A stretch of 64,000 bases of DNA, taken from NCBI RefSeq assembly GCF_000234355.1, contig NZ_AGQV01000001.1, positions 124,001-188,000 on the forward strand. The letters are read 5' to 3'. Source of the stretch: Gluconobacter morbifer G707. GTDB lineage: Bacteria; Pseudomonadota; Alphaproteobacteria; Acetobacterales; Acetobacteraceae. Positions 10,949 through 20,033 of this stretch are shown one piece after another. The translations under genes and the position numbers were made by a program. The notes under the pieces are model-generated. The model was not told where the DNA came from, did no database searches, and saw nothing but the letters and a program-made list of their open reading frames with translations. Numbering within the stretch: the stretch's first letter is position 1; each line of letters starts with the position of its first letter.

Positions 10949-11046
10949 CGGGAGGTCGGCTTTGGACGGATACCTTGCCAACCCGGTCAGGTCCGGAAGG
11001 AAGCAGCCGCAGTGAGTTCTATCCGGGTCAAATGTCCGGCCTTCCA
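10949..11046 (+). ncRNA. ffs: Signal recognition particle 4.5S RNA
   Basis: The conserved domain IV motif is present: GGTCAGG-TCCGGAAGGAAGCAGCC at about 10985-11008, with the GGAA-type tetraloop and the asymmetric AGCAG bulge recognised by Ffh. The ends pair as a helix (10950-10959 with 11036-11045, two G-T wobbles), giving a hairpin of about 96 nt, typical of short bacterial SRP RNAs. Placement just upstream of dnaX is the usual proteobacterial order. The ends are estimated from pairing and may be off by a few bases. Confidence 0.93.
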
Positions 11047-11149
11047 CCTCAGACAGCCCCGCGGGCACGATGGTTCATTCCTTCGCCGCCCCGGTCAGAG
11101 CCAGCCCGCTCTGGTTTTTCTTCCCGCTCTCTGATGGTTTTTTCCTGTC

Positions 11150-13093
11150 ATGACAGATGAAAACGACGCTCTCCCGCTGCCCCCCGAAAACGGGGGTGGG
11201 TTTTTCGGGAATGTTCCAGCGTCTGCGCCCGTCGAGGCACACCCTGAACCTGCCGAGGCTGCGCCGTATCGCGTTCTGGCGCGCAAGTATCGCCCGCAGA
11301 CATTCGACAATCTGATCGGACAGGATTCGCTGGTCCGTATCCTGCGGCGGGCGTTCGAACTGAACCGCGTGGCTCATGCTTTCATGCTGACCGGCGTACG
11401 CGGCGTGGGCAAGACTACGACGGCCCGGATCATCGCCCGCGCTCTCAACTGCATCGGTCCTGACGGCAAGGGTGGCCCGACGGCTGATCCCTGTGGCGTC
11501 TGTGTGAACTGCAAGGCCATTCTGGCGGATCGCCATCCTGATGTGCTGGAAATGGACGCTGCCTCGCGGACGGGCGTGGATGACGTGCGCGAAATCATCG
11601 AGGCGACACGGTTCCGGCCCATGCAGGCGCGCATGAAGGTCTTCATCATTGATGAAGTCCATATGCTGTCACGGAATGCCTTCAACGCCCTGCTCAAGAC
11701 GTTGGAAGAGCCGCCGCCGCAGGTGACGTTCATTTTCGCGACGACCGAACTGCGAAAAGTACCGGTAACAGTCCTGTCCCGTTGTCAGCGATTCGATCTG
11801 CGACGTGTTCCGCAGTCCCTTCTGGCAGGGCATTTCAGGACGATAGCCCAGCAGGAAGGGGCGACACTCTCGGATGATGCGTTCTCCCTGATTGCCCGCG
11901 CAGCGGACGGGTCTGTCCGTGACGGCCTGTCCCTTCTGGATCAGGCTATCGCCCAGGGCGCCAGCGACGCAGCGGCCGTCTCGGACATGCTGGGACTGGC
12001 GGATCGTGGTCTGGTCTTTGACCTGCTCGAAGCCCTGATGGCCGGGCGGATTGCCGAGGCGCTGGAAATCAGCGACCAGGCTTATGCGCATGGTGCCGAT
12101 CTGGGCGTTCTGCTGACCGATCTGCTCGATCTCCTGCATCTTGTTTCGCGTCTGAAGGCTGTTCCGACCCTGCGGGACGGACGTGACCTGCCGGAGGCCG
12201 AGCGCCTCCGCGGCGGCGCACTGGCGGACCGTTTGTCCAACACCGCTCTGGGGCGCGCTTGGCAGATCCTGCTGAAAGGTGTGCAGGAAGTGGAGTCCGC
12301 ACCGGATCGCCGTCAGGCGGCCGAAATGGTGCTGATCCGCCTGTGCCACGCCAGCCAGCTCCCTACGCCGGACCGCCTGATCCGCCAGTTGACGGAAGGC
12401 GGCGCGGATCTGACGCTGCCGGTTTCTGCGGGATCATCCGGACCATCCACGTCGCAGGCTTCCTCTTTGTCTGCTTCCTCCCGGCGCATGACGGAGACAT
12501 CCGGCAATCATGGCCCTCAGGCGCGTGTGCGACTGGTAGCGAATGGCGGCCGGATTATCGTACATGATGCGTCCCCGGCTCAGCCGGATCTGCCTCCGGA
12601 GCCGGAACTTCCGCCTGCGCCGCGCACATGGCGGGAGATGGTAGCCCTGACACGCGAAAAGCAGCCGCTTCTGCACGGGACGCTGCGCAACGCGGTCCAT
12701 CTGGTTCGCTTTTCGCCGCCGGATGTGCAGATCAGGCTGGAAGATTCCCAGACGAAGGCGGACCGGCGTCTCCAGGCTTTTCTGGATGAACTCTTTCCGG
12801 GCGTATGGCGCATCAGCCTGTCCACGGCGGAGGGAGAGCCGACGCTCGATGAACAGGGCGCGGAGGTCGTGGCCCTGAACCGGGCGAGCGTGGAGGCGCA
12901 TCCTCTCGTGCAGGCTATTCTGGAGGCTTTTCCGGGCGCCAGGATCGGAGAAGTGCAGGATCATTCGCTTGACGAATATGGCCTGCCGCCGGAAATCACC
13001 ACGCCATTGGTAGAGAATGCACCTCCAGATCTGGAATTTGCACCGCTGGATGCCGATTTCCCCGATGAAGACGATCATTACCTGAACGGATAG
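11150..13093 (+). CDS. dnaX: DNA polymerase III subunits gamma and tau
   Basis: DnaX is the clamp-loader ATPase and tau organiser of the replisome. Residues about 35-390 are the AAA+ clamp-loader part: [16 protein letters not shown], Walker [13 protein letters not shown], a zinc module with [10 protein letters not shown], Walker [12 protein letters not shown], the SRC motif LSRCQRF, and sensor [13 protein letters not shown] Pro/Ala/Ser-rich linker and a C-terminal tau domain follow, total 647 residues. An acidic tail ([11 protein letters not shown]) ends the protein. No A-rich slippery heptamer was seen, so gamma may not be made by frameshifting here. ybaB starts eight bases downstream. Confidence 0.97.
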   Translation: MTDENDALPLPPENGGGFFGNVPASAPVEAHPEPAEAAPYRVLARKYRPQTFDNLIGQDSLVRILRRAFELNRVAHAFMLTGVRGVGKTTTARIIARALNCIGPDGKGGPTADPCGVCVNCKAILADRHPDVLEMDAASRTGVDDVREIIEATRFRPMQARMKVFIIDEVHMLSRNAFNALLKTLEEPPPQVTFIFATTELRKVPVTVLSRCQRFDLRRVPQSLLAGHFRTIAQQEGATLSDDAFSLIARAADGSVRDGLSLLDQAIAQGASDAAAVSDMLGLADRGLVFDLLEALMAGRIAEALEISDQAYAHGADLGVLLTDLLDLLHLVSRLKAVPTLRDGRDLPEAERLRGGALADRLSNTALGRAWQILLKGVQEVESAPDRRQAAEMVLIRLCHASQLPTPDRLIRQLTEGGADLTLPVSAGSSGPSTSQASSLSASSRRMTETSGNHGPQARVRLVANGGRIIVHDASPAQPDLPPEPELPPAPRTWREMVALTREKQPLLHGTLRNAVHLVRFSPPDVQIRLEDSQTKADRRLQAFLDELFPGVWRISLSTAEGEPTLDEQGAEVVALNRASVEAHPLVQAILEAFPGARIGEVQDHSLDEYGLPPEITTPLVENAPPDLEFAPLDADFPDEDDHYLNG

Positions 13094-13101
13094 GAATAGA
13101 C

Positions 13102-13425
13102 ATGAAGAATCTTGCCGGACTGATGAAGCAGGCCAGTCAGATGCAGTCCAAGATGGAAGAGGCCCAGAGAAACCTGGCCAGTCTCGTTGTGGATGGCACC
13201 GCTGGTGCAGGTCTCGTGACGCTCAAGCTGAGCGGAAAGGGCGAGATGCGGGATCTGAAGATCGATCCGAAACTGGCGAATCCCAACGAAATGGAAATGC
13301 TTCAGGACCTGATCGTAGCGGCCTATACAGATGCCAAGGCCAAGGCGGAAGCCGCCAGTTCCGAAGCGATGCGCGACGTGACGGGTGGGCTGGATCTGCC
13401 GACCGGTCTGAAACTGCCGTTCTGA
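13102..13425 (+). CDS. YbaB/EbfC family nucleoid-associated protein
   Basis: This is a small dimeric DNA-binding protein that coats the nucleoid. The 107-residue sequence matches the family: [20 protein letters not shown] helix, a central beta-sheet ([20 protein letters not shown]), and the [15 protein letters not shown] helix with the final [17 protein letters not shown] lies ahead of the ATG at 13102. The position between dnaX and recR is the conserved order and suggests one transcript. Confidence 0.95.
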   Translation: MKNLAGLMKQASQMQSKMEEAQRNLASLVVDGTAGAGLVTLKLSGKGEMRDLKIDPKLANPNEMEMLQDLIVAAYTDAKAKAEAASSEAMRDVTGGLDLPTGLKLPF

Positions 13426-13450
13426 CGATTTCCGTCGCGGAACCGCGGCT

Positions 13451-14047
13451 ATGAAAAGCAGTAACGAGATCGAACAACTGATCGGGCTTCTGGCGCGACT
13501 GCCGGGGCTGGGGCCACGTTCGGCGCGCCGGGCAGCGCTCAGCCTCCTCCGTCAGCCGGAGAGCCGGATGCTGCCGCTGGCGCATCTGATGGAGCGGGCA
13601 GCTTCTACCGTGCGGACCTGTTCGCTCTGCGGAAACCTCGACACGGCCGATCCATGCCATATCTGTACCGACCCGATGCGTGATCAGGGGCTGGTCTGCG
13701 TGGTGGAAAATGTGGGTGATCTCTGGGCGCTGGAGCGTGCCGGGGTGCATCGCGGGGTCTATCAGGTTCTGGGTGGGACGCTCTCTGCGCTGGCGGGTCT
13801 AGGGCCAGACGATCTCAATATTGCGCCCCTGATGGGGCGGATCGAAAATGGTGGCGTGCGGGAAGTCATTCTTGCCCTAGGCGCCACCGTCGAAGGCGCC
13901 ACAACGGCGCACTGGCTTCAGGAACGTCTTGCATCGACCGGCGTCCCGGTATCGCGTGTGGGGCATGGGGTGCCAATGGGCGGCGCGCTCGATGTTCTGG
14001 ATGATGGAACGCTGGCGGCGGCTCTGACGGCACGGCGTGTTCTGTAA
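13451..14047 (+). CDS. recR: Recombination mediator protein RecR
   Basis: RecR works with RecF/RecO to load RecA on gapped DNA. The 198-residue protein has the N-terminal helix-hairpin-helix (ARLPGLGPRSARRAALSLL), a four-cysteine zinc module (CSLCGNLDTADPCHIC), and a TOPRIM domain starting VCVVENVGDLWALE with the VYQVLGGTLSALAGLGPDDLNI motif. It ends in VPMGGALDVLDDGTLAAALTARRVL. The stop overlaps the next gene by one base (TAATG), indicating coupling. Confidence 0.96.
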   Translation: MKSSNEIEQLIGLLARLPGLGPRSARRAALSLLRQPESRMLPLAHLMERAASTVRTCSLCGNLDTADPCHICTDPMRDQGLVCVVENVGDLWALERAGVHRGVYQVLGGTLSALAGLGPDDLNIAPLMGRIENGGVREVILALGATVEGATTAHWLQERLASTGVPVSRVGHGVPMGGALDVLDDGTLAAALTARRVL

Positions 14048-14814
14048 TGCCTGCGCCCGACCTCTCTTTCGGCATTTCGTCGGCCGTACCCCGTGTCGCC
14101 CTTGTCACGGGCGGCGGCCGGCGTCTGGGGGCTGCTCTGGTCAGGATGCTGGCGCAGCAGGGATTCGCTGTTGCGATCCATTACCATGGCAGTGAAGCCG
14201 AGGCCGAAGCGCTTCTGACGGAGATCGGAGGCCGGGGGTGTATCCTGCAGGCGGACCTGGCGTGCGAAGCTGCTGTGGAGACGCTGCTGTCCAGAGCCAT
14301 GGCGGCGCTGGGACCGGTCGGAGTCCTCATCAATAACGCTTCGGCTTTCGAGCGGGATGAAATCGGGGATGCGACCCGGGAAAGCTGGGACCGGCATCTG
14401 GAACCAAACCTGCGTGCTCCTTTTGTGCTATCGCAGACACTGGCCCGGGAGCTTCCGGAAAATGCGCAGGGGCTGATCCTTAATATGCTGGACCAGCGTG
14501 TCTGGAACCTGACGCCCCATTTCGTCAGCTATACCATTTCCAAGAGTGCACTCTGGACCCTGACACAGACATTGGCCCTCGCACTGGCGCCACGTATCCG
14601 TGTGAATGCCATCGGGCCCGGGCCTGTTCTTCCGGCGCCCCGACAGGCGCAGGCTCATTTCGATCTCATGTGCGCGCGCACACCGCTGGGTCATGGGTCG
14701 TCTCCGGACGAAATTGCCTGTGCGGCTCTGGCGCTCTTCAGCCTCCCGTCCGTGACAGGGCAAATGTTAGCCCTTGATGCCGGTCAGCATCTGAACTGGT
14801 CACCGGCGTCCTGA
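14047..14814 (+). CDS. Short-chain dehydrogenase/reductase, FolM/pteridine-reductase-like
   Basis: The 255-residue SDR has a TGGGRRLG cofactor loop instead of the usual TGxxxGxG; Arg here favours NADPH and is characteristic of pteridine reductases and FolM. NNASAFERDE replaces NNAG, the catalytic YTISKSALWTLT carries Tyr and Lys, and GPGPVLP follows. A dihydropteridine or dihydromonapterin reductase role is inferred from these loops. It is coupled to recR by a one-base overlap. The last 31 bp overlap the convergent lipoprotein gene. Confidence 0.85.
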   Translation: MPAPDLSFGISSAVPRVALVTGGGRRLGAALVRMLAQQGFAVAIHYHGSEAEAEALLTEIGGRGCILQADLACEAAVETLLSRAMAALGPVGVLINNASAFERDEIGDATRESWDRHLEPNLRAPFVLSQTLARELPENAQGLILNMLDQRVWNLTPHFVSYTISKSALWTLTQTLALALAPRIRVNAIGPGPVLPAPRQAQAHFDLMCARTPLGHGSSPDEIACAALALFSLPSVTGQMLALDAGQHLNWSPAS

Positions 14815-15395
14815 CACGGCTTCAGGGCCGCAGGCAGATAATCTTCCCGGACAAGGGCGATCGGCGCGTCGTCAGAGGCGCGACGGAGCAGGGCGCGATT
14901 TTCCAGAATGATTCCAGGACCGTTTCCCGGCAAGCGAGTATCGAGTCGCTGACGACGGAAACGTGTTTCCCGCACCGCCCGGCCGAACGGTGTGTCTGTT
15001 GTATCGAGGAGCCGGTTCATCTCCGCTGTCAGGCGCTCGGGAACATACCAGTTCCAGGCATCCGAAAGCGGTGTTGTCCCGCAGAGGAGCCGGACATGCC
15101 GCGTGCGTATCCGCGCGGTATCCTGAACGTCCAGCAGGGTCAGGATTTCCAGGGAGGGCTGGATCAGCGCGGGCAGGTGCATGACCCGGATCGGAATCGG
15201 GCATCCTTCCTGAAGCGCGGCCGTTGCGCTGGGTTGGCTATCGAGTCGGGCCTTTAATGCGCGAACAGCTGCGCCATCCAGGGAGACATCCTCTCCCGGA
15301 CCGGCACAGCCGCCCAGACACGCCATCAGGAAGACAGCACGAACGACATCAGTTGTCGTCGCGATCGTCCTTGTCGGTGTTGACTTCGATATCAT
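14784..15395 (-). CDS. Putative lipoprotein of unknown function
   Basis: The frame encodes a hydrophobic stretch AVFLMACLGGC with a lipobox (LGGC) followed by AGPGEDVSLDG, so the mature protein would be a lipid-anchored periplasmic protein of about 180 residues. The body (ARLDSQPSATAALQEGCPIPIRVM, DAWNWYVPERLTAEMNRLLD) has no family I recognise. The start is uncertain: the ATG at 15395 gives a plausible signal peptide but overlaps the preceding acidic-protein gene by 47 bases in another frame. The ATG at 15328, in the hydrophobic core, would leave too short a signal. The 3' end overlaps the convergent SDR gene. Confidence 0.55.
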   Translation of the reverse strand: MISKSTPTRTIATTTDVVRAVFLMACLGGCAGPGEDVSLDGAAVRALKARLDSQPSATAALQEGCPIPIRVMHLPALIQPSLEILTLLDVQDTARIRTRHVRLLCGTTPLSDAWNWYVPERLTAEMNRLLDTTDTPFGRAVRETRFRRQRLDTRLPGNGPGIILENRALLRRASDDAPIALVREDYLPAALKPCQDAGDQFRC

Positions 15396-15681
15396 TGCTG
15401 AGATCGTCATCATCATCGTCGAGATCGTCATCCGGAGCGATGACATCATCGGTATCATCGTCGGTATCCACCAGATCGACTTCGTCTTCCTCACGCTCAT
15501 CCTTCTGGGCGTTCGGATCTTTCTGTTCCGGCAGCGGACCTTCGCTGCGCTTGAGACGACTGATGTCGGAGGGCTGCGTTGTGCCGCATTTCGGACACAC
15601 CGCGGGGACGCGGTTCAGATCATAGAAGTGTGCGCTGCATTCAACGCACGTCCGTTTCAGACCGAGTTCGGGTTTTGCCAT
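15349..15681 (-). CDS. FYDLN acid domain protein (TIGR02300 family)
   Basis: The start MAKPELGLKRTC leads a small zinc-ribbon-like region (CVECSAHFYDLNRVPAVCPKCGT, two CxxC pairs) with the diagnostic FYDLN, then a long tail almost entirely Asp/Glu (DDDLDDDDDDLSND). The family is alphaproteobacterial and its function is unknown. The ATG at 15681 is chosen over an upstream start at 15729 because it matches the family N-terminus. It is divergent from aroA, the usual neighbour in alphaproteobacteria. Confidence 0.92.
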   Translation of the reverse strand: MAKPELGLKRTCVECSAHFYDLNRVPAVCPKCGTTQPSDISRLKRSEGPLPEQKDPNAQKDEREEDEVDLVDTDDDTDDVIAPDDDLDDDDDDLSNDIEVNTDKDDRDDN

Positions 15682-15831
15682 GTTGCGGAAGCCTGCCAAT
15701 GCCACGAATAAGGAAGGGGGCCATGCCATCTTGTTTCCGATCTGTCAAACACCGAGTGCTTCTGGAAGGGTCGATCTGTCCGTTGCGCAGGGTGATTGAC
15801 AGGCGGGAATGGCCCTCGCATGAAAGGGCTC

Positions 15832-17172
15832 ATGCAAGCTTCGCGCCCCCTGACCGTTTCCGCGTCCCGCAAGGGATTTTCCGGCTGCATCCGTGTTCCC
15901 GGTGACAAGTCCATCAGTCATCGCTCGCTGATGCTGGCTGCGCTCGCACAGGGACGCACCCGGGTTTACGGGCTGCTTGAAGGGGAAGACGTCCTGCGCA
16001 CTGCTGAGGCCATGCGGGCCCTCGGTGCGACCATCACCCGCGAGGGGACGGTCTGGACGATTGACGGTCGCGGCGTGGGTGAACTGACCGAACCGTCGGA
16101 CGTGGTGGACATGGGCAATTCCGGCACGGCGGCACGCCTGCTGTCGGGAATTCTTTCTTCCCATGGCATGAACACCTTCATGACGGGTGATGCCTCCTTG
16201 CGCTCCCGCCCGATGCGCCGGGTTACCGATCCCCTTTCGGAAAACGGCGCTTCGTTTCTGACCCGCGCAGGTGGCCGTCTGCCTATGGCTGTTCACGGAA
16301 CGGAGAAGGCCAGGCCCATCACGTACCGTCTTCCCGTAGCGTCTGCACAGGTGAAATCCGCCATCCTGCTGGCCGGGCTGAACGCCCATGGACGGACAGT
16401 CGTAGAAGAACCCGTCGCCACCCGCGACCATACGGAAAACATGCTCCGTCATTTCGGGATAACGGTGGATGTCTTCGCCATGGATGAAGGGGGATGCCGA
16501 ATCGAGCTGACGGGACCTGTCAGTCTGACGGCACGGGATGTGACCGTACCGGGGGACCCGTCCTCGTCCGCTTTCCCGCTTGTGGCGGCGCTGCTGGTGC
16601 CGGACTCCGACCTGCTGATCGAGAATGTGGGCCTCAACCCTCTGCGGACCGGCCTGTTCACGTCCCTGCGTGAAATGGGTGCTGATCTGACCATCGAGAA
16701 CGAACGTACCGAAGGCGGAGAGCCTGTTGGTGATCTGCGGGTCCGGTCGAGCCGGCTGCGGGGCGTCGATGTTCCTGCCAGCCGTGCGCCTTCCATGATT
16801 GACGAATATCCGGTCCTTGCCGTGGCCTGTGCCTTTGCGGAAGGGACGTCCCGCCTGCGTGGGCTGCATGAACTCCGGGTCAAGGAAAGTGATCGTCTGG
16901 CCGCCACGGTCGCCCTTCTGGAAGCCAATGGCGTGAAGGTCGAGGTGAAAGGTGACGACATGATCGTGCACGGACGGCAGGGGGCACTGGGCGGCGGCAG
17001 GGTCCAGACCCACATGGATCACCGGCTGGCCATGAGTGCGATCATCTTCGGACTTGCGGCGGACAGGCCGGTTCAGGTGGACGATACCGCCTTCATCGAA
17101 ACCAGCTTTCCCGGTTTCGTGGATCTGATGAATGCGCTTGGCGCTGGTCTTGGCACCGGAACCAGCACATGA
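15832..17172 (+). CDS. aroA: 3-phosphoshikimate 1-carboxyvinyltransferase (EPSP synthase)
   Basis: AroA transfers enolpyruvate from PEP to shikimate-3-phosphate in aromatic amino acid synthesis. Motifs seen: IRVPGDKSISHRSLMLAA, MGNSGTAARLLSG (PEP loop), DASLRSRPMRRV, LPVASAQVKSAILLAGL, RDHTENMLRHFG, VPGDPSSSAFPLVAALLV and the catalytic stretch IDEYPVLAVA-LRVKESDRLA. The start is ambiguous: ATG at 15832 (MQASRPLT), ATG at 15820 or TTG at 15796; 15832 has AAAGGG closely upstream. The stop overlaps the cmk start as ATGA. Confidence 0.95.
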   Translation: MQASRPLTVSASRKGFSGCIRVPGDKSISHRSLMLAALAQGRTRVYGLLEGEDVLRTAEAMRALGATITREGTVWTIDGRGVGELTEPSDVVDMGNSGTAARLLSGILSSHGMNTFMTGDASLRSRPMRRVTDPLSENGASFLTRAGGRLPMAVHGTEKARPITYRLPVASAQVKSAILLAGLNAHGRTVVEEPVATRDHTENMLRHFGITVDVFAMDEGGCRIELTGPVSLTARDVTVPGDPSSSAFPLVAALLVPDSDLLIENVGLNPLRTGLFTSLREMGADLTIENERTEGGEPVGDLRVRSSRLRGVDVPASRAPSMIDEYPVLAVACAFAEGTSRLRGLHELRVKESDRLAATVALLEANGVKVEVKGDDMIVHGRQGALGGGRVQTHMDHRLAMSAIIFGLAADRPVQVDDTAFIETSFPGFVDLMNALGAGLGTGTST

Positions 17173-17810
17173 CTGACCAGCCGCTGATTATTGCCGTGGA
17201 TGGGCCGGCCGCTGCCGGGAAGGGAACGCTGGCCAAGGCCCTGGCCGCGAGGCTGGGGCTGCCATATCTGGACACGGGCCTGCTTTACCGGGCCGTGGCG
17301 CGCCGCATGATTGATGCAGGTTTCGATCCGGCTGACGATGCTGCCCACCAGGCGCGGGTTCTTGAGCCGGAAGATCTGGCGCGGTCTGACCTGCGTGTTC
17401 CTGAAATTGATCGCGGTGCCTCGCTCGTGGCGGTCCAGCCGGCTGTCCGTGCCGCGCTGCTGGAGCGGCAGCGCGTTTTTGCTGCCCGTACAGGGGCCGT
17501 GGTTGACGGGCGTGACATCGGAACGGTGGTGTTCCCGGACGCGGACGTAAAATTCTTTATCACGGCCTCGCCGCAGGCCCGGGCATTGCGGCGTCACCGT
17601 CAGGTGCGGGGTGATGCCGCGCTGGAAGGTGAGGCTCTCAGAGCGGCCATTACCGAGATCGAAGCCCGCGATGCCCGCGACTCTTCGCGTGAAACGGCTC
17701 CTCTCGTGCAGGCTCCTGATGCCGTGAGGATCGAGACCGATGACCTGACGGCCGCGCAGGTGCTTGAAAAAGCCTGCGAAATCGTTGGGCGGCTCTCCCG
17801 GGAAAGCTGA
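17169..17810 (+). CDS. cmk: Cytidylate kinase
   Basis: Cmk phosphorylates CMP and dCMP. The 213-residue protein starts with the P-loop IAVDGPAAAGKGTLAKALA, then LPYLDTGLLYRAVAR, and the DGRDIGTVVFPDADVKFFITAS substrate/NMP region, with the lid ARALRRHRQV and ARDARDSSRETAPL. The order aroA-cmk-rpsA is conserved in proteobacteria. It overlaps aroA by four bases. Confidence 0.96.
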   Translation: MTDQPLIIAVDGPAAAGKGTLAKALAARLGLPYLDTGLLYRAVARRMIDAGFDPADDAAHQARVLEPEDLARSDLRVPEIDRGASLVAVQPAVRAALLERQRVFAARTGAVVDGRDIGTVVFPDADVKFFITASPQARALRRHRQVRGDAALEGEALRAAITEIEARDARDSSRETAPLVQAPDAVRIETDDLTAAQVLEKACEIVGRLSRES

Positions 17811-18063
17811 CCTGCCTGGCAGGCAGGGTAAAATACGGTTTTTTTATTGACAGCAGACCCTTCGAAGGTGTTGCTGCACCCTGACAGCTCTTTTCGTAAG
17901 GAAAAGGGATGTGGTCTGACACGCGTGGGCGTGCGGATCGGTTTTGCAAACGAACCCGCTCCGGCCCTGATGGGGCAGCGGGGAGCCGTCGGGTATTCCA
18001 CTGGAGCCCGGCGCAGACGTGGACGTCCGGTTCAGACCGGAAGTTCGGGAATATAGTATCTAC
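17811..18063 (+). promoter_or_regulatory. rpsA upstream region: small hairpin and candidate promoter
   Basis: Directly after the cmk stop, CCTGCCT (17811-17817) pairs with AGGCAGG (17821-17827) around GGC, a possible weak terminator. A TTGACA at 17847-17852 could be a -35 element for rpsA. The remaining 200 bp contain no gene I can support and may be a leader for S1 autoregulation, which is inferred. Confidence 0.4.
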
Positions 18064-19776
18064 ATGGCTTCAGCCACTCAGACGTCCTCGGCCACGCACG
18101 GTAACGAGGATTTTGCTGCCCTTCTCGAAGAGACCCTCGGCCGCGACACGGGTTTTGACGGTTCCGTCGTCACCGGCCGCGTTGTCCGCCTGACGGACGA
18201 GTTCGCGATCGTTGATGTCGGACTCAAGAGCGAAGGCCGCGTTGCCCTCAAGGAATTCGGTCCCGCCGGCGTTGCTCCGGACGTGAAGCCGGGTGACGTG
18301 ATCGAGCTGTATGTCGAGCGCTACGAAGATCGTGACGGCTCCATCGTCCTGTCCCGCGAGAAGGCTCGCCGCGAAGAGGCATGGTCCGCCCTGGAGCGTG
18401 CATTCGCCAACAACCAGCGCGTCAACGGCACGATCTACGGTCGCGTCAAGGGCGGTTTCACCGTTGATCTCGGTGGCGCCATGGCCTTCCTGCCGGGCAG
18501 CCAGGTTGACATCCGTCCGGTCCGTGACGTCGGTCCGCTGATGGGCCAGCCGCAGCCGTTCCAGATCCTGAAGATGGACCGTGCGCGTGGCAACATCGTC
18601 GTATCCCGTCGTGCCGTTCTTGAAGAGACCCGTGCGGAACAGCGCTCCGAGCTGATCCAAGGCCTGAAGGAAGGCATGATCCTCGACGGCGTGGTCAAGA
18701 ACATCACCGATTACGGTGCATTCGTTGATCTCGGCGGCGTTGACGGCCTCCTGCATGTCACGGACATTGCCTGGAAGCGCATCAACCATCCGTCCGAAGC
18801 CCTGCAGATCGGTCAGCCGGTCCGCGTGCAGGTCATCCGCTTCAACCCGGATACCCAGCGCATCTCGCTGGGCATGAAGCAGCTTGAAGCTGATCCTTGG
18901 GAGAACGTGGCGATCAAGTACCCGCCGGGTGCACGCTTCACGGGTCGCGTCACGAACATCACCGATTACGGTGCATTCGTGGAACTGGAGCCGGGCGTCG
19001 AAGGTCTGGTGCACGTTTCCGAGATGTCCTGGACGAAGAAGAACGTCCATCCGGGCAAGATCGTCGCCACTTCCCAGGAAGTCGACGTCATGGTTCTGGA
19101 TGTGGACAGCGCCAAGCGCCGTATCTCCCTCGGCCTCAAGCAGGTTCAGCGCAACCCGTGGGAGCAGTTCGAGGAAGAGCACAAGGTTGGCTCCGTCATC
19201 GAAGGCGAAATCCGCAACATCACCGAGTTCGGTCTGTTCATCGGACTTTCCGCGGACATCGACGGCATGGTTCACATGTCCGACCTGTCCTGGGACGAGC
19301 CGGGTGAAGTCGCGATGTCGCACTACGAGAAGGGTCAGGTCGTCAAGGCCAAGGTGCTCGACGTCGATCCGGAGAAGGAGCGCATCTCCCTCGGTATCAA
19401 GCAGCTCCAGGAAGATCCGGCAGCGGATATCCTGTCCCGCGTCCAGAAGGGTGCGGTCGTGACCTGCGTGGTGACGGCAGTCCAGAGCAACGGCATTGAA
19501 GTGAAGGTGGACGACGTCCTGACCGGCTTCATCCGTCGTGCCGAACTGGCCCGTGACAAGGCTGAGCAGCGTCCGGAGCGTTTCGCCGTTGGCGAGAAGG
19601 TCGATGCCAAGGTGGTTTCCGTGGATCGTGCATCTCGCAAGCTGGCCCTGACCATCCGCGGCCGTGAGGTCGAGGAAGACAAGGCTGCCATCAGCGAATA
19701 CGGTTCTTCTGACTCGGGTGCTTCCCTGGGCGACATTCTGGGTGCGGCGATCCGTCGCCGTAATACAGACGCCTGA
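18064..19776 (+). CDS. rpsA: 30S ribosomal protein S1
   Basis: S1 binds mRNA on the 30S subunit. The 570-residue protein has six S1 OB-fold repeats, recognisable by recurring GxVKNITDYGAFVDLGGVDGLLHVTDIAWKR-type blocks (ITDYGAFVDLG, ITDYGAFVELE, ITEFGLFIGL) and RISLGxKQL linkers. The ATG at 18064 (MASATQTSS) is chosen because upstream in-frame codons from 18019 do not resemble the family. Codon use is highly biased, as expected of an abundant protein. A terminator follows. Confidence 0.97.
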   Translation: MASATQTSSATHGNEDFAALLEETLGRDTGFDGSVVTGRVVRLTDEFAIVDVGLKSEGRVALKEFGPAGVAPDVKPGDVIELYVERYEDRDGSIVLSREKARREEAWSALERAFANNQRVNGTIYGRVKGGFTVDLGGAMAFLPGSQVDIRPVRDVGPLMGQPQPFQILKMDRARGNIVVSRRAVLEETRAEQRSELIQGLKEGMILDGVVKNITDYGAFVDLGGVDGLLHVTDIAWKRINHPSEALQIGQPVRVQVIRFNPDTQRISLGMKQLEADPWENVAIKYPPGARFTGRVTNITDYGAFVELEPGVEGLVHVSEMSWTKKNVHPGKIVATSQEVDVMVLDVDSAKRRISLGLKQVQRNPWEQFEEEHKVGSVIEGEIRNITEFGLFIGLSADIDGMVHMSDLSWDEPGEVAMSHYEKGQVVKAKVLDVDPEKERISLGIKQLQEDPAADILSRVQKGAVVTCVVTAVQSNGIEVKVDDVLTGFIRRAELARDKAEQRPERFAVGEKVDAKVVSVDRASRKLALTIRGREVEEDKAAISEYGSSDSGASLGDILGAAIRRRNTDA

Positions 19777-19820
19777 ATGTAACTGGGACACCAGTGTTGG
19801 TAATAATCAGCTGGTTTCAG

Positions 19821-19850
19821 AAAAGGGTCGCTTCGGCGGCCCTTTTTTAT
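19821..19850 (+). terminator. Intrinsic terminator of rpsA
   Basis: GGGTCGC pairs with GCGGCCC (one G-T wobble) around a TTCG tetraloop, followed by TTTTTT. It lies 45 bp after the rpsA stop. Confidence 0.92.
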
Positions 19851-20033
19851 TGGACTTATTGTTATTTTTAAGCCTCTTTCACATGAGGAAAGATTCCGTT
19901 AAGAAAAATGAAATGACTCTGTTTAAGTTCATCTGGAACCAGGCTGCGAAATTAGGCTTTGGGATATTTCATGAGATGAATTGCTGATACAGACATAGTT
20001 CAGGGGAGGGGAGCGGTAACGCTCGGGAGATTG

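Noticed and set aside
11150-13093. Programmed frameshift in dnaX for gamma production
   Set aside because: No A-rich slippery heptamer with downstream hairpin was seen in the expected region.
18070-19791. 573-codon open frame on the minus strand opposite rpsA
   Set aside because: It mirrors rpsA, whose strongly biased codons leave the opposite strand open; its product has no domain and no ribosome site.
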